A DNA stretch of 64,000 nt. Source: Dromaius novaehollandiae (taxonomy: Eukaryota > Chordata > Aves > Casuariiformes > Dromaiidae). The stretch spans positions 19,240,501-19,304,500 of the forward strand of contig NC_088113.1 in the NCBI RefSeq assembly GCF_036370855.1, read 5' to 3'. A program made the position numbers and the translations under genes. Under the pieces are notes generated by a model. The model worked only from the letters and a program-made list of their open reading frames with translations, was not told the origin of the DNA and did no database searches. Shown here in pieces: positions 26,801 through 34,300 of this stretch (the first letter of the stretch is position 1; each line of letters starts with the position of its first letter).

Positions 26801-29800
26801 TTACACTCATCCTTGTTAAGAAGATCCATGGATATGCAAAGCCCGGGCTACTATACTGTTGATAAAGCATTTAACAATTTTTTTTATTATTTTTTTTAAC
26901 AAATTCCTTCAATCTCTGTAGATGTACGAGCTACACAAAATCCAGCAGGCAAACCAATTTCTAGTGTGAGATTCTAGGTCAAATAAAGAATTAGAGTCCG
27001 GCCCAAACAGGACTAGTTCATGTTGGGCTTTTGCAGGGCAACCTCAAGTCTAGATGTCACAGTTATTTCTTCTTCTCAGATGTTAAAAAACACTTAAGTT
27101 GGGAAAACTGTCCTAAGATAATATCTGAGGAATTTCTGCTTCCTTGTTGATGGTGTTTTATGCCATTGCTCCAGTAGCTTCTTTATTTTTGATGTCCTTT
27201 AAAAAGAAAACAAAATATCCCTATGAACTTGAAGCTTATTTAGTCATTGTCATGAGGTCAAGGAAACAGCCAGAGTGTTGGAAACAAACGTTGTGCCATG
27301 TACCACTAATGTAACCTGTGCCCCACTGAACTTTTATTTTCTTTTGCTCCTCCTTTCTCTAGACTTTTATTTTTCCTTTTGCTTTTTCACAGGGGCTTCC
27401 AGGTCCAAAAGGAGAAAGAGGAGAGAAAGTGAGTTTTTTGGGTACTGGGCAACGCAGTCATTGTATCCAATCCTCAAAAGAGTGGATGTGGTAATCTGCT
27501 TCACAAGTTATGCTTACATATTTAAACCATTTTGGTGTTGAATAACTTAACGTAGCTGTAATTCATTGCCTTTCCATTCTCCTGCACTGGCTATTCTCAT
27601 GGGATATATATAATCTTACAGCAGTCAGGAGCTGCTTAGTGTCAGTTGCAGTAATGAGAAAAAAAAAAAGAAGCCAATCGAAAATCCATTCTTTGCTGGG
27701 AAGGAAAATGCAAAAATACTTGAGTCACTCATCCTGATTTTTGGTTAAAGAGAAACCCTGTATATTTCTGGGAGTCCAGGTCTCATTGCCAGGACTGACT
27801 TACGTGAATTAGGCTTCAAGCAGGAGAGAGCTGTGCTGTGTAATGCGTGAGCACATGCCAGCTGAGCCCAGGTAATTCACCATGCATGTGCTCCGAGCCT
27901 ATCTCAGACGCAGAGCAATGTGCGCTGGCTTAAGGATGACAAGGCATTAACAGTCTGACATGTCTTCCCTCACATTTGAGGTGGCCTGAAGAGATTGCTT
28001 TTACTACATTGCTTTTACTACAGCCCAATTAACCCTATAAACTGCTGCAGGTTCAGTGTGCAAATCTGTATGGAAGTCAAGGGGACTTTTGTCACCTAAG
28101 ATGTTTTGAAAAGTCTGTGCTTTGTTACTTGCCTGCTTCTAGACTGCTGTTATCATTAGTGGATTTGTGCATCCTTTGCACCTCTGTGTAGTTGGTGTGT
28201 TCATAAAGTACACCTGAGAAAACACAAAGCTGCTCTGCAGGAGCAGCTGTGGGGTGTGCAGTGATATGTTTTCCCATTTGGGATGGGGCTGAGAACCCAG
28301 CATCAGTGGTTCACCCTCAGCTGCCCCCTCCAGTGGGTTTCAGACCAGACCCTCAGAAACCTTGGGTGTGTTTCATCAGGCCAAACCAGCCGTCTACCCT
28401 GGAGACGTATGCGAGCTCCTTTCCCCTGGCTCCCTTTATAGACAATGGAGAGAAATAGGTATGTTTAGGACATGATTCTCACCCAAAAGCAGAATAAAAT
28501 AAATCAGATGAATTGTGTCCTCCAGTGCCTATTGCCCTTCCCTGCCTTTCTGGGCACCTTGAGGATTGGCTCAAATTGCAGACATACACTCCAAAAACTA
28601 TGCGAGATGAATCCCCCTTTTAATCTCTGAGACTTTTTGCAGATCTTGAGGCTAAAGACTGCTTTAGTTTCAAGTTAACGCCTCAGTATTGTAATTTTTA
28701 ACACTGTTCTCCTTCCATTCCCACCAGCTTTTCCTTTTCTGTACTTACTTTTGCAATGGAACTGTTCTTTTTTCCTCCCTTGGGTGTTGTGCCAAGCTTT
28801 TGTTTGGTTTTGGGTAAGTCTGCACACTGATCCAGAGAGAGGTGTATGTTTTATAATGGCTTTGGAGAGATGCAGTGGTTTTTAGTTATGAATTTTCACA
28901 GAGACAGTGTTTATTTTCAAGCATTTTTTTTGCATTTTGTTTTTCCTTGCTCTACTAAAACCCTCAATATCATTTTTTTCAGAATACGATAACGGTAAGA
29001 ATCAATATTTGTAAAAGGTGTAGACAAAGATAGCACGCTGTAATATTTGATCTTATTAAATGTTTTACATATCACAGGATGTTAAGTTACAGGCTACACG
29101 ATCTTAGCATCCTTTGTGATAAAATTTGCAAGTGAAATTTATTCTCCTTTTTCGGTAGCTTCATAAATTATATAGATTCAGTCTAGCCCCTTTGATGTGC
29201 AGGAGAAAAGCAATTATTGACATTTCCCAATTACAATTTTATGGCTTCAGAGCTTTGCGATAAATAAATAAAGCTGCATTTCATAGTAATGAATATCTCT
29301 GTAAACCACGCTGACAAGAAGAACGGGCTGACAGATATCCTGCATTATGATATTGATCCTGCTTTAACGATATTAATACTTCCTTTTTTTAAAAAAATGT
29401 TTCACTTTAGGGGGAACCACAGTCCCTGGCCACAATTTACCAGCTAGTTAGCCAGGCTTGTGAGCGGATGATTCAGAGTGAGTATAACCAACCCGACTCC
29501 TGATTTTGTGCTGCCCCTAGAGCAGTGGTGAGGCATGAACAAAATCACAGGGGAACAGCCTGAAGCTGTAGCAATCCATAGAGCTCCTCCATCCTGTGCC
29601 ATGGCAAGCGCCAAGTAAAGCAAGTGTCCCAGGCCAGGCTGTCAGTGCTATGTTGTTTTTATTGGGGTGGTATTAGCACAAAGAGCTGTGAAATATTACT
29701 TAGGAAATCCCTTTGGCACCTTGCAAAGACTACTTTTTCCTCAAATGGAAGAGATTCAGCTTGAAACTTGATCCTTTAAGGGAAAACTGCAGTGATTTGT

Positions 29801-32800
29801 GCTGAATCAATGACTCACCTTATGCAGCAGAAAAAAAAAAAACTGGGCATGCCTGTTTCTGGAGACATATTTAATCTGGAATGCTCAGCTCGGAGGGTAC
29901 AACATGAACAGAGCGCAGCGTGTATTAAGTGCAGAAGGAATTGCGTGGATCCCTCTTAGGATGAAGCATTTGTAGAAAAGTTCCTGTGCTGTGATGTGCG
30001 AAGAAATGAAACAGTTTGCCCAAGGTCAGATAGCAAAATCATGACTCAGCTGCCAGTCTCCTCCTCAGCTTCTGGCTTTTTCAGTTTGGACTGACACCTT
30101 TTAGCAGTACCTGGTACTTTTAAGTATCTTTTTAGACAACATCCTCTGATTTTGTCCCTTTTCTGAGTTCCTGGACAAGCAGACATTGATTTTCTGGCTT
30201 GTCTTCTCAGCTCATGTGTTGAAGTTTGACTCATTCATTCATGAACATGCAAGGAAACCAGTTCCTGTTTGGGAAGAAAAATTAAAACCAGGAGAACCAG
30301 GACCACCAGGTCCTCCAGGTCCCCCTGGGAGCAATGGAGAAAGAGGAGAAAACGGCATCCCTGGACAGCCAGGCAAAGATGGATATCCTGGAGAAAGAGG
30401 TATGGATAGAAGTATTCTTAAGCATATTTGACTACATGTTTAATACTTTAGCTAAGCACTTCAGTACTTCAAGCAGTAAAAATACCTCATGAGATTATCT
30501 CATCTCATTCCTATTTTCCTCTTGGATTCATCATGATGTCTAGAAGAAAAAAAAATTTAGTGCTATCTACATGAAGTGGCAGATGAGATTATCCAAAGTT
30601 GTTAAAAATACATTTCTGCATATGTGCATTTGTAAATATTGGACTTCCATGAGGGCCTTTTCTAATCTTGTTGGAAAGCTTCAGCAGCCAGAGGGATTAT
30701 GTCAGTGGGAATTTTTACTGCAAATAGAGTAACCCAAGTTAGGTCAAAGAACAGGGAGAAAACAATTGCAGCCCACTCTTTTTGCAAGCTCTGCTTTGAG
30801 AGGAATGCCAGTTTGCTACCATTTGTGCATTTGGGGGGTTGGAAAGTTTGATTTTAGAGAACTGGATACTTTCCTTACAGAAAGGCAAAAGAAATAGCCA
30901 TTTGAATGAACAGTGTGGCAGTGGAATGGATTACCTCTGGGCAGAAGAAATGACAGGTCTTGGGAAAAGCTGAAGGAAGGCGTGAGGCAATGGAAGTAAT
31001 GCAGATGGTGGAAGTAGGTTTCTGGAACAATAGTTCCAACAACAAAAGCCTCACACGTGACTAAAGAAAAGGATTAATATAATCTCAAAATCCTGAGAAT
31101 AAGCAAAGGTCAGCAACTGGGGGTTGAAAAAAGCTATTAAAAATAAAAACAGTGTCTCGATATTTTCAGGGAAATTGTATCTTTTTCAGGGAATAGCATT
31201 TAACTATAGCCCCCAAAATATAGAAATCTTGATTAGGCTGGCTGCCCACTTTGCCAAATTAGATTTCAAACTTTGCCATTTCATCTATCATTATATAATA
31301 AAATTTGCTCTACGATATTTTCAGAGGCTCAGAACATTTCCGACACATATTGTCTGCGTAGTGATGGGGGACCTAGATGATCCAGAAAATGACAGTAAGC
31401 TTAGAGATATTAATGAAACTGGGGAAAGCAATTGGAAAATGCAGATGTGGCTCCCAAAAGCAAAATGATGAAAGGCTTTGAACTGCTGGAGTAGTCCTTG
31501 TACATAAATTCAAAATAGGAGAGGATCCTGTTCAGAAGCGTATCTCAAACATTGATGCAAGTATGCGATTGTACAAAAAGGGGTAACAGTTACTGCACAA
31601 GAATGAGTGAATGATGAGATTATACTTTGTTTGGATTTGACGACAACATTTGTTAGAAGATCAGGTAATTGTCAAAGTAAAGCCAAACATACTACTTTCA
31701 GTGTGGCCTAACATCTCTAAATAACTAGGGACCTTCTGTTTCACCCTTCCAATGGTGTTATTCCATTTTAGCTGTGATTTGTAGAACCAAAATGTCACTT
31801 AAGAGAAAAAGGAAGATAACAGCTTGCAGATGTTTCAAGCCTGTCAAGTGAGGAGATAGGAGGAGATGGATCTCACTGAAAAAGACTCTTAAGGATACAG
31901 CTGATCAAAATATTTTCATCTTAAAAATATGAAAAATGATATTTCGTCAAAATGCACCCATTTTGCTGAAATGTACTAGTTTTGATAGCAATTCCATGAG
32001 AAAACTGCAAGCCTGACGTAACCAGCAGCTGGTTGAAGAGACTGTTCAGCTGTGTGGTTTGCCTGAGCAATGTGAAGAACACAGGGGAACGGATCTTATA
32101 TTCAGGCCACTGCACCAACACCAGTGTTAAGAATTTCTCTCTAAAAAATCTCTGTTCTCACCCATGTTGGGCTGCAAGTCAAAGCTGGTGGGAGTCCTGC
32201 GGGTCCTGGGCAACTGGTCATTCTGGAAAAGAGAGTGGGAGATGGTAACATTCGGTTATAAACACTGACTGAGAGAAGTGATGAACCAGGGAGGAAGAAC
32301 TTCAGGAATGACATACAGACCTGAATTAAGAAGACATTTCCCTTTGGTCACTAAAGGAAAATTCAAGAACAAAGATTTAGTGCCTGTGTGTTAAATACCT
32401 GCTGATAACCTGGACTGTATAGGCTGCCCTGTGTTTAGAAGGACCAGGTGTGCATAGCCACAAACAGAGAGGTCTTTCAGGACCAGTAAATATCCACTAA
32501 CCCTCAAACTGAATATACTGGTGTCTCTTGGGGACAATTCTCTAGTCTGCCCCATGGTTCACAGACAGAATTGAATAAAATAGATATTTGACTGTTTTGC
32601 CAAAGGCTGCAACCCTCCTGTGCTTCTTAAACAATGAAGAACAGCATAGTGAGGAGACTGCAGGAGCTTTAATTTGGGGTGAAATGCAAAATGCGGGTAC
32701 GTGAAATTTGTCTCTTCTCTGTAATTAGGCGCACCGGGGCCCAAGGGTGAAAAAGGGATGCCTGGAGCCACTGAGGAAGGAATCCAAGGACCCAGAGGCA

Positions 32801-34164
32801 GAACAGGTAGAGTGAATAAACCTCTTTATATCAACCGTGGGGTCATCCAGATCTTCCAGTTGCCAGATTCAAGGCACCACTCAGCCTTAGGACTGTTGCG
32901 GTGGGCAGACTGGCCTTCCCACTGCAGTGTTGCTGGCAGAGCTGAAGGCGCCGATCAGCATCCTGGATCAAACAGCTTAAGGGTGGTGTTCGCTGCTGCA
33001 GTTCCGCTCTGCTAAGGTGTAAGGATCTATCTGTACCAGACAGCCTTCTCCCTTTGGTACCCAGCTGCCAGTGTGCAGGCTGACGTTCTCGGCTTCAGTG
33101 CCTGCGTACCAGGCAATGATGTGTTTTAATGACCTGCAGCATATCCAGGGAGTTTTAGTTTTTCCAGCCAGGCACTCAAGTGATGGAACCTCATTGAAAA
33201 TTCGGCTCCTGAAACACAAGGGGTTTTGAGTAATCTGTTAGGATTTGGTGTATTCTTCCATCCTGATTCCTCTGATTTGAAATCAGTGAGAGGTTTACCA
33301 CTGACTTAACGAACCAGGCACTAACAAGGGAGTATGGCCAAACGTATTTTTGTGTATACAAATTTTTATAGTTGAGATGTAAAAACACTAAACAATGACT
33401 TTAAAATGGATCCTGGGATTAAGGTGATTTTCTGCACTGTCACATAGGCAGACTTTAGATTCTCATAAACAGGCTCCATTTTTAGGCAAGCTGGACACCC
33501 GTAAAGTCAAGGATAAGACTTGTAGTTACTGGGATTCAGAAGAGGTTTTTCCAACTGGCAGGTGCAATTCTTCCACCGAAAAGAGGAAACAATACTCAAA
33601 TAATTAACAGCCACGTAGGATGGAGGCAGTATAGCATGGAAATTACACAGGACCAGCTAAAGTAGATGTGCTGCTGCTTACAATGCTTCTCCTTCTGCAG
33701 GCCCACCAGGAGAAATAGTGCTGGGGAAACCAGGTCCAAAGGGTTCCCCTGGAAATGCCGGTCCTCAAGGTTTTCCTGGCATCAGAGGGCATCCTGGACA
33801 GTCTGGATATCCAGGGGGTTGTGATATGTCTGGATGTTATGGGACAGGTAGAAGAGGTAAGCCTCAACTATCTTAATGCAAAAGTTTTGGTTTTAGAACT
33901 GGTCTCTCTGGTTACTTCTCTTAAACTAGGTAGAGTCCTTTGTTCATCCTTCAGGCACTGTCATTCCTGGAGGAGCTTACTTGGTAAAGCAGTTTTGGTG
34001 AATCACATGCAATTAGTCTATTTACATGGACAAAAGCCAGCTCAGTTGGCTGCTCCTTGGCCACCCTTCATAGATTAACATATTTAACTGCAGTAGCAGT
34101 TGGGTGCAAGGAGTGATTGTGGGTGTATCTTTAATTTTTAATGTCTCCAGGAATGTTTCTGTAG
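2782..34164 (+). CDS. COL20A1: Collagen alpha-1(XX) chain, C-terminal part (22 exons, joined)
   Basis: Joined exons: 2782-2924, 3623-3752, 4063-4119, 7143-7181, 10494-10632, 12565-12707, 13095-13204, 16423-16581, 18864-18941, 19578-19664, 22465-22518, 23509-23604, 24055-24108, 24772-24825, 25171-25224, 26625-26696, 27393-27428, 29411-29477, 30211-30399, 32729-32806, 33701-33856, 34151-34164. All introns are GT-AG and the reading frame stays open through every junction, giving about 669 residues. Domain order is FN3, linker, TSPN, COL2, NC2, COL1, NC1, which is the FACIT collagen plan. Within the family, collagen XX fits because the gene lies tail to tail with CHRNA4, as in other amniotes; types XII and XIV share the domain plan but not this neighbour. 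The product is expected to be a secreted homotrimer on collagen fibril surfaces in the extracellular matrix. The 5' part (further FN3 repeats and a VWA domain in the family) is upstream of the window. A 12-nt candidate microexon at 28983-28994 is not included. Confidence 0.93.
2925..4062 (+). other. COL20A1: Two short COL20A1 introns around the FN3 second half
   Basis: Introns 2925-3622 and 3753-4062 flank the exon at 3623-3752. Neither holds a repeat or second exon that I recognise. The three open frames of about 68-93 codons at 3282-3654 overlap one another on both strands and are shadows. Confidence 0.7.
3623..3752 (+). CDS. COL20A1: COL20A1 exon: second half of the last FN3 domain
   Basis: The exon lies between CTGTAG and GTAAGT. 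It reads [20 protein letters not shown] and then [16 protein letters not shown], the typical E-F-G strands of an FN3 domain (leucine-x-proline-x-x-x-tyrosine signature). It ends in phase 1. Confidence 0.93.
4063..4119 (+). CDS. COL20A1: COL20A1 exon: linker between FN3 and TSPN domains
   Basis: This 57-nt phase 1-1 exon lies between TTTCAG and GTAAAT and reads [19 protein letters not shown]. It is a proline- and lysine-containing linker with no recognised fold. As both ends are in phase 1 it could be skipped without changing the frame. Confidence 0.85.
4120..7142 (+). other. COL20A1: COL20A1 intron, AT-rich, with a T40 tract
   Basis: This 3.0 kb intron carries no further exon that I can recognise. 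Its one clear feature is an uninterrupted run of 40 T at 5834-5873. Short open frames here have no family signature. Confidence 0.8.
5834..5873. repeat. Poly(T) tract, 40 bases
   Basis: Forty consecutive T preceded by a C-rich stretch (CCCTCCCCCCTCC). On the opposite strand this is a poly(A). No retroposed gene or SINE body is evident in the AT-rich DNA before or after it, so it may be a simple homopolymer expansion. Homopolymers of this length are also prone to assembly error. Confidence 0.9.
7143..7181 (+). CDS. COL20A1: COL20A1 exon: short linker into TSPN domain
   Basis: This 39-nt phase 1-1 exon lies between CTTGCAG and GTACAG and reads [13 protein letters not shown]. The cysteine directly before the TSPN domain is a common FACIT feature. 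Like the preceding exon it could be skipped in frame. Confidence 0.85.
7182..10493 (+). other. COL20A1: COL20A1 intron with polypyrimidine run and an 11-bp hairpin
   Basis: This 3.3 kb intron has no recognised exon. It holds a CTT/CCT-rich pyrimidine run at about 8901-8932 and a perfect 11-bp inverted repeat at 10350-10376, some 120 nt before the next exon. The 60-109 codon open frames in it (for example 8784-9113) show no conserved motif. Confidence 0.8.
10494..10632 (+). CDS. COL20A1: COL20A1 exon: TSPN domain, start
   Basis: The exon lies between TTCCAG and GTAATT. It reads [20 protein letters not shown] and then [17 protein letters not shown]. This is the characteristic opening of the thrombospondin-N-terminal-like (laminin-G-like) domain of collagens XII, XIV and XX. 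It ends in phase 2. Confidence 0.95.
10633..12564 (+). other. COL20A1: COL20A1 intron, nothing recognised
   Basis: This 1.9 kb intron splits the TSPN domain. I see no second exon, named repeat or RNA gene in it. The polypyrimidine-rich end (CTCGGCTTGTCTGGTTGCAG) gives a good acceptor. Confidence 0.75.
12565..12707 (+). CDS. COL20A1: COL20A1 exon: TSPN domain, middle
   Basis: Between TTGCAG and GTAAGG. It reads [20 protein letters not shown] and then [20 protein letters not shown]. The alternating hydrophobic strands and the FAVWQI segment are typical of FACIT TSPN domains. It ends in phase 1. Confidence 0.95.
13095..13204 (+). CDS. COL20A1: COL20A1 exon: TSPN domain, third part, weak donor
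   Basis: The exon starts after CTGTAG and contains [20 protein letters not shown] and then [14 protein letters not shown]. The next exon opens with [16 protein letters not shown], so the join after the lysine at 13202-13204 restores the familiar SFHKVH segment. The donor AAG|GTCCTT has only the GT and the exonic AAG in common with the consensus; bases +3 to +6 are poor. The alternative GT at 13229 (AAC|GTAGCT) would add eight codons in frame. Unspliced reading stops at TGA 13253-13255. Confidence 0.88.
13205..16422 (+). other. COL20A1: COL20A1 intron, nothing recognised
   Basis: A 3.2 kb intron within the TSPN domain. The two overlapping open frames at 14035-14427 (-) and 14057-14410 (+) are opposite readings of a GC-richer patch and look like chance frames. 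The A/T-rich block at about 15880-15960 has alternating A and T runs but matches no element that I can name. Confidence 0.7.
16423..16581 (+). CDS. COL20A1: COL20A1 exon: TSPN domain, fourth part
   Basis: This 159-nt exon, phase 0 at both ends, lies between CCCAG and GTGAGT. It reads [20 protein letters not shown] and ends with [20 protein letters not shown]. The LYLDC cysteine and the [14 protein letters not shown] strand pair are standard for TSPN domains. Confidence 0.95.
16582..18863 (+). other. COL20A1: COL20A1 intron, nothing recognised
   Basis: A 2.3 kb intron with no repeat or RNA gene that I recognise. The 139-codon minus-strand frame at 17490-17909 has no visible domain and sits in ordinary intron sequence. 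Confidence 0.7.
18864..18941 (+). CDS. COL20A1: COL20A1 exon: TSPN domain, end
   Basis: This 78-nt phase 0-0 exon lies between CCACAG and GTAAGA. It contains [20 protein letters not shown] and ends CDLPAL. The cysteine after RIV and the CC pair close the TSPN domain and can form its conserved disulfides with LYLDC in the previous exon. Confidence 0.94.
19578..19664 (+). CDS. COL20A1: COL20A1 exon: NC3 end and start of COL2 helix
   Basis: This 87-nt exon lies between TTTCAG and GTAAGT. It reads [18 protein letters not shown] and then runs straight into Gly-X-Y triplets ([12 protein letters not shown]) from 19629. Three closely spaced cysteines precede the helix and could link the chains of the trimer. 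Confidence 0.95.
22465..22518 (+). CDS. COL20A1: COL20A1 exon: COL2 Gly-X-Y repeat (54 nt)
   Basis: Six perfect Gly-X-Y triplets, [18 protein letters not shown], between GGCAG and GTGAGA. At 54 nt it matches the ancestral collagen exon unit. Phase 0-0. Confidence 0.96.
23509..23604 (+). CDS. COL20A1: COL20A1 exon: COL2 Gly-X-Y repeat with an imperfection
   Basis: This 96-nt exon reads [20 protein letters not shown] and then [12 protein letters not shown]. The triplet pattern is perfect until GITVQ, where four residues separate two glycines. Such interruptions give local flexibility in FACIT helices. Donor is GTATGT. Confidence 0.94.
24055..24108 (+). CDS. COL20A1: COL20A1 exon: COL2 Gly-X-Y repeat (54 nt)
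   Basis: Six triplets, [18 protein letters not shown], between CCAAG and GTAACA. The KGEKGD stretch is charged. Phase 0-0. Confidence 0.95.
24772..24825 (+). CDS. COL20A1: COL20A1 exon: COL2 Gly-X-Y repeat (54 nt)
   Basis: Six triplets, [18 protein letters not shown], between TTACAG and GTAAAA. Phase 0-0. Confidence 0.95.
25171..25224 (+). CDS. COL20A1: COL20A1 exon: COL2 Gly-X-Y repeat (54 nt)
   Basis: Six triplets, [18 protein letters not shown], between TTGCAG and GTAAGT. Phase 0-0. Confidence 0.95.
26625..26696 (+). CDS. COL20A1: COL20A1 exon: COL2 Gly-X-Y repeat (72 nt)
   Basis: Eight triplets, [18 protein letters not shown] then GDVGPT, between CTGCAG and GTAAGT. Phase 0-0. Confidence 0.95.
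27393..27428 (+). CDS. COL20A1: COL20A1 exon: COL2 Gly-X-Y repeat (36 nt)
   Basis: Four triplets, [12 protein letters not shown], between TCACAG and GTGAGT. The last of the COL2 helix before the NC2 segment. Phase 0-0. Confidence 0.93.
27429..29410 (+). other. COL20A1: COL20A1 intron at COL2/NC2 border
   Basis: This 2.0 kb intron contains a possible 12-nt microexon (28983-28994) and a 10-bp inverted repeat at 27849-27858 / 27884-27893. I see no other gene or named repeat in it. Confidence 0.7.
28983..28994 (+). CDS. COL20A1: Candidate COL20A1 microexon (12 nt, NTIT)
   Basis: Twelve bases lie between a good acceptor (CATTTTTTTCAG) and a good donor (GTAAGA). They would add Asn-Thr-Ile-Thr in frame between GEK and GEPQ, exactly where the helix gives way to NC2. 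What is seen is the splice-site pair and the phase; that it is used is inference. It could equally be a chance pairing, and it is not counted in the joined CDS. Confidence 0.3.
29411..29477 (+). CDS. COL20A1: COL20A1 exon: NC2 segment, start
   Basis: This 67-nt exon lies between CTTTAG and GTGAGT and reads [20 protein letters not shown] then IQ. Hydrophobic residues recur at helical spacing, as expected for the NC2 region, which in FACIT collagens drives chain trimerisation. It carries one cysteine. It ends in phase 1. Confidence 0.93.
29478..30210 (+). other. COL20A1: COL20A1 intron with MIR-like fragment
   Basis: A 733-nt intron. Its second half contains an old SINE fragment resembling MIR on the minus strand (about 29995-30100). 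The rest shows nothing that I recognise. Confidence 0.6.
29995..30100 (-). mobile_element. MIR-like (CORE-SINE) fragment
   Basis: The + strand contains TTTGCCCAAGGTCAGATAGC followed by a stretch resembling the rest of the MIR core. Read on the minus strand this gives CTGACCTTGGGCAAAC, close to the well-known MIR core segment. The edges are diffuse and the copy is diverged. Assignment is by eye only. Confidence 0.55.
30211..30399 (+). CDS. COL20A1: COL20A1 exon: NC2 end and start of COL1 helix
   Basis: This 189-nt phase 1-1 exon lies between TCTCAG and GTATGG. It completes NC2 with [20 protein letters not shown] and WEEKLK. It then starts COL1 with [19 protein letters not shown] and further triplets up to GYPGER. 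It is the largest collagenous exon in the window. Confidence 0.95.
30400..32728 (+). other. COL20A1: COL20A1 intron, nothing recognised
   Basis: A 2.3 kb AT-rich intron. The 114-codon frame at 31124-31468 has no recognised domain, and no named repeat is evident. Confidence 0.7.
32729..32806 (+). CDS. COL20A1: COL20A1 exon: COL1 helix with a triplet imperfection
   Basis: This 78-nt phase 1-1 exon lies between AATTAG and GTAGAG. It reads [17 protein letters not shown] and then GIQGPRGRT. Between GAT and GIQ two extra residues (EE) break the Gly-X-Y pattern, the first of the two imperfections found in FACIT COL1 domains. Confidence 0.94.
32807..33700 (+). other. COL20A1: COL20A1 intron, nothing recognised
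   Basis: An 894-nt intron between two COL1 exons. It ends in a strong pyrimidine tract (CTTCTCCTTCTGCAG). No repeat, RNA gene or further exon seen. Confidence 0.75.
33701..33856 (+). CDS. COL20A1: COL20A1 exon: end of COL1 and Cys-X4-Cys junction
   Basis: This 156-nt phase 1-1 exon lies between CTGCAG and GTAAGC. It opens with [12 protein letters not shown], whose GEIVL is the second COL1 imperfection, and continues in perfect triplets to GQSGYPGG. Then CDMSGC gives two cysteines four residues apart. That pair at the COL1/NC1 border is a FACIT hallmark and forms interchain disulfides. YGTGRR follows. Confidence 0.95.
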
Positions 34165-34300
34165 TGGATAGAGAGGACCAATATCTCAGTTCCTACATAT
34201 ATATTTCATAGAGGCTTGACTGTGCAAAGTCACATAAAATAAAGAAATTCGCTTATGCTGAACCAAAGATTTGGAAGGGAAAAGGAATAAAACTGCACCC
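34151..34300 (+). CDS. COL20A1: COL20A1 terminal exon (GMFL-stop) and 3' UTR
   Basis: After a pyrimidine-rich acceptor (TTTTTAATGTCTCCAG) the reading frame continues for a completed glycine, Met-Phe-Leu and TAG at 34162-34164. AATAAA signals follow at 34238-34243 and 34286-34291, and TG/T-rich sequence follows the second, fitting a terminal exon. The NC1 tail after the second cysteine would be only ten residues. The exon is inferred from the splice site, phase and poly(A) signals. Another acceptor further on cannot be excluded. Confidence 0.65.
34238..34291 (+). promoter_or_regulatory. Two poly(A) signals of COL20A1
   Basis: Canonical AATAAA hexamers are at 34238-34243 and 34286-34291, 74 and 122 nt past the proposed stop codon. 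A T/TG-rich stretch near 34315-34340 could serve as downstream element for the second. Confidence 0.6.

Larger units (their letters stand above)
18942..27392 (+). other. COL20A1: Introns of the COL2-coding region
   Basis: Eight introns separate the exons here: 18942-19577, 19665-22464, 22519-23508, 23605-24054, 24109-24771, 24826-25170, 25225-26624 and 26697-27392. Several of the longer open frames in this stretch (for example 18974-19390 and 23510-24112) run across exon borders or in the wrong frame of an exon and are shadows. A G-rich patch near 24550-24566 is the only other sequence of note. Confidence 0.75.

Noticed and set aside
34081..34090. Alternative terminal acceptor CATAG at 34072 giving an immediate TAA
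   Set aside because: It has a poorer pyrimidine tract than the acceptor at 34150, although it cannot be formally excluded.
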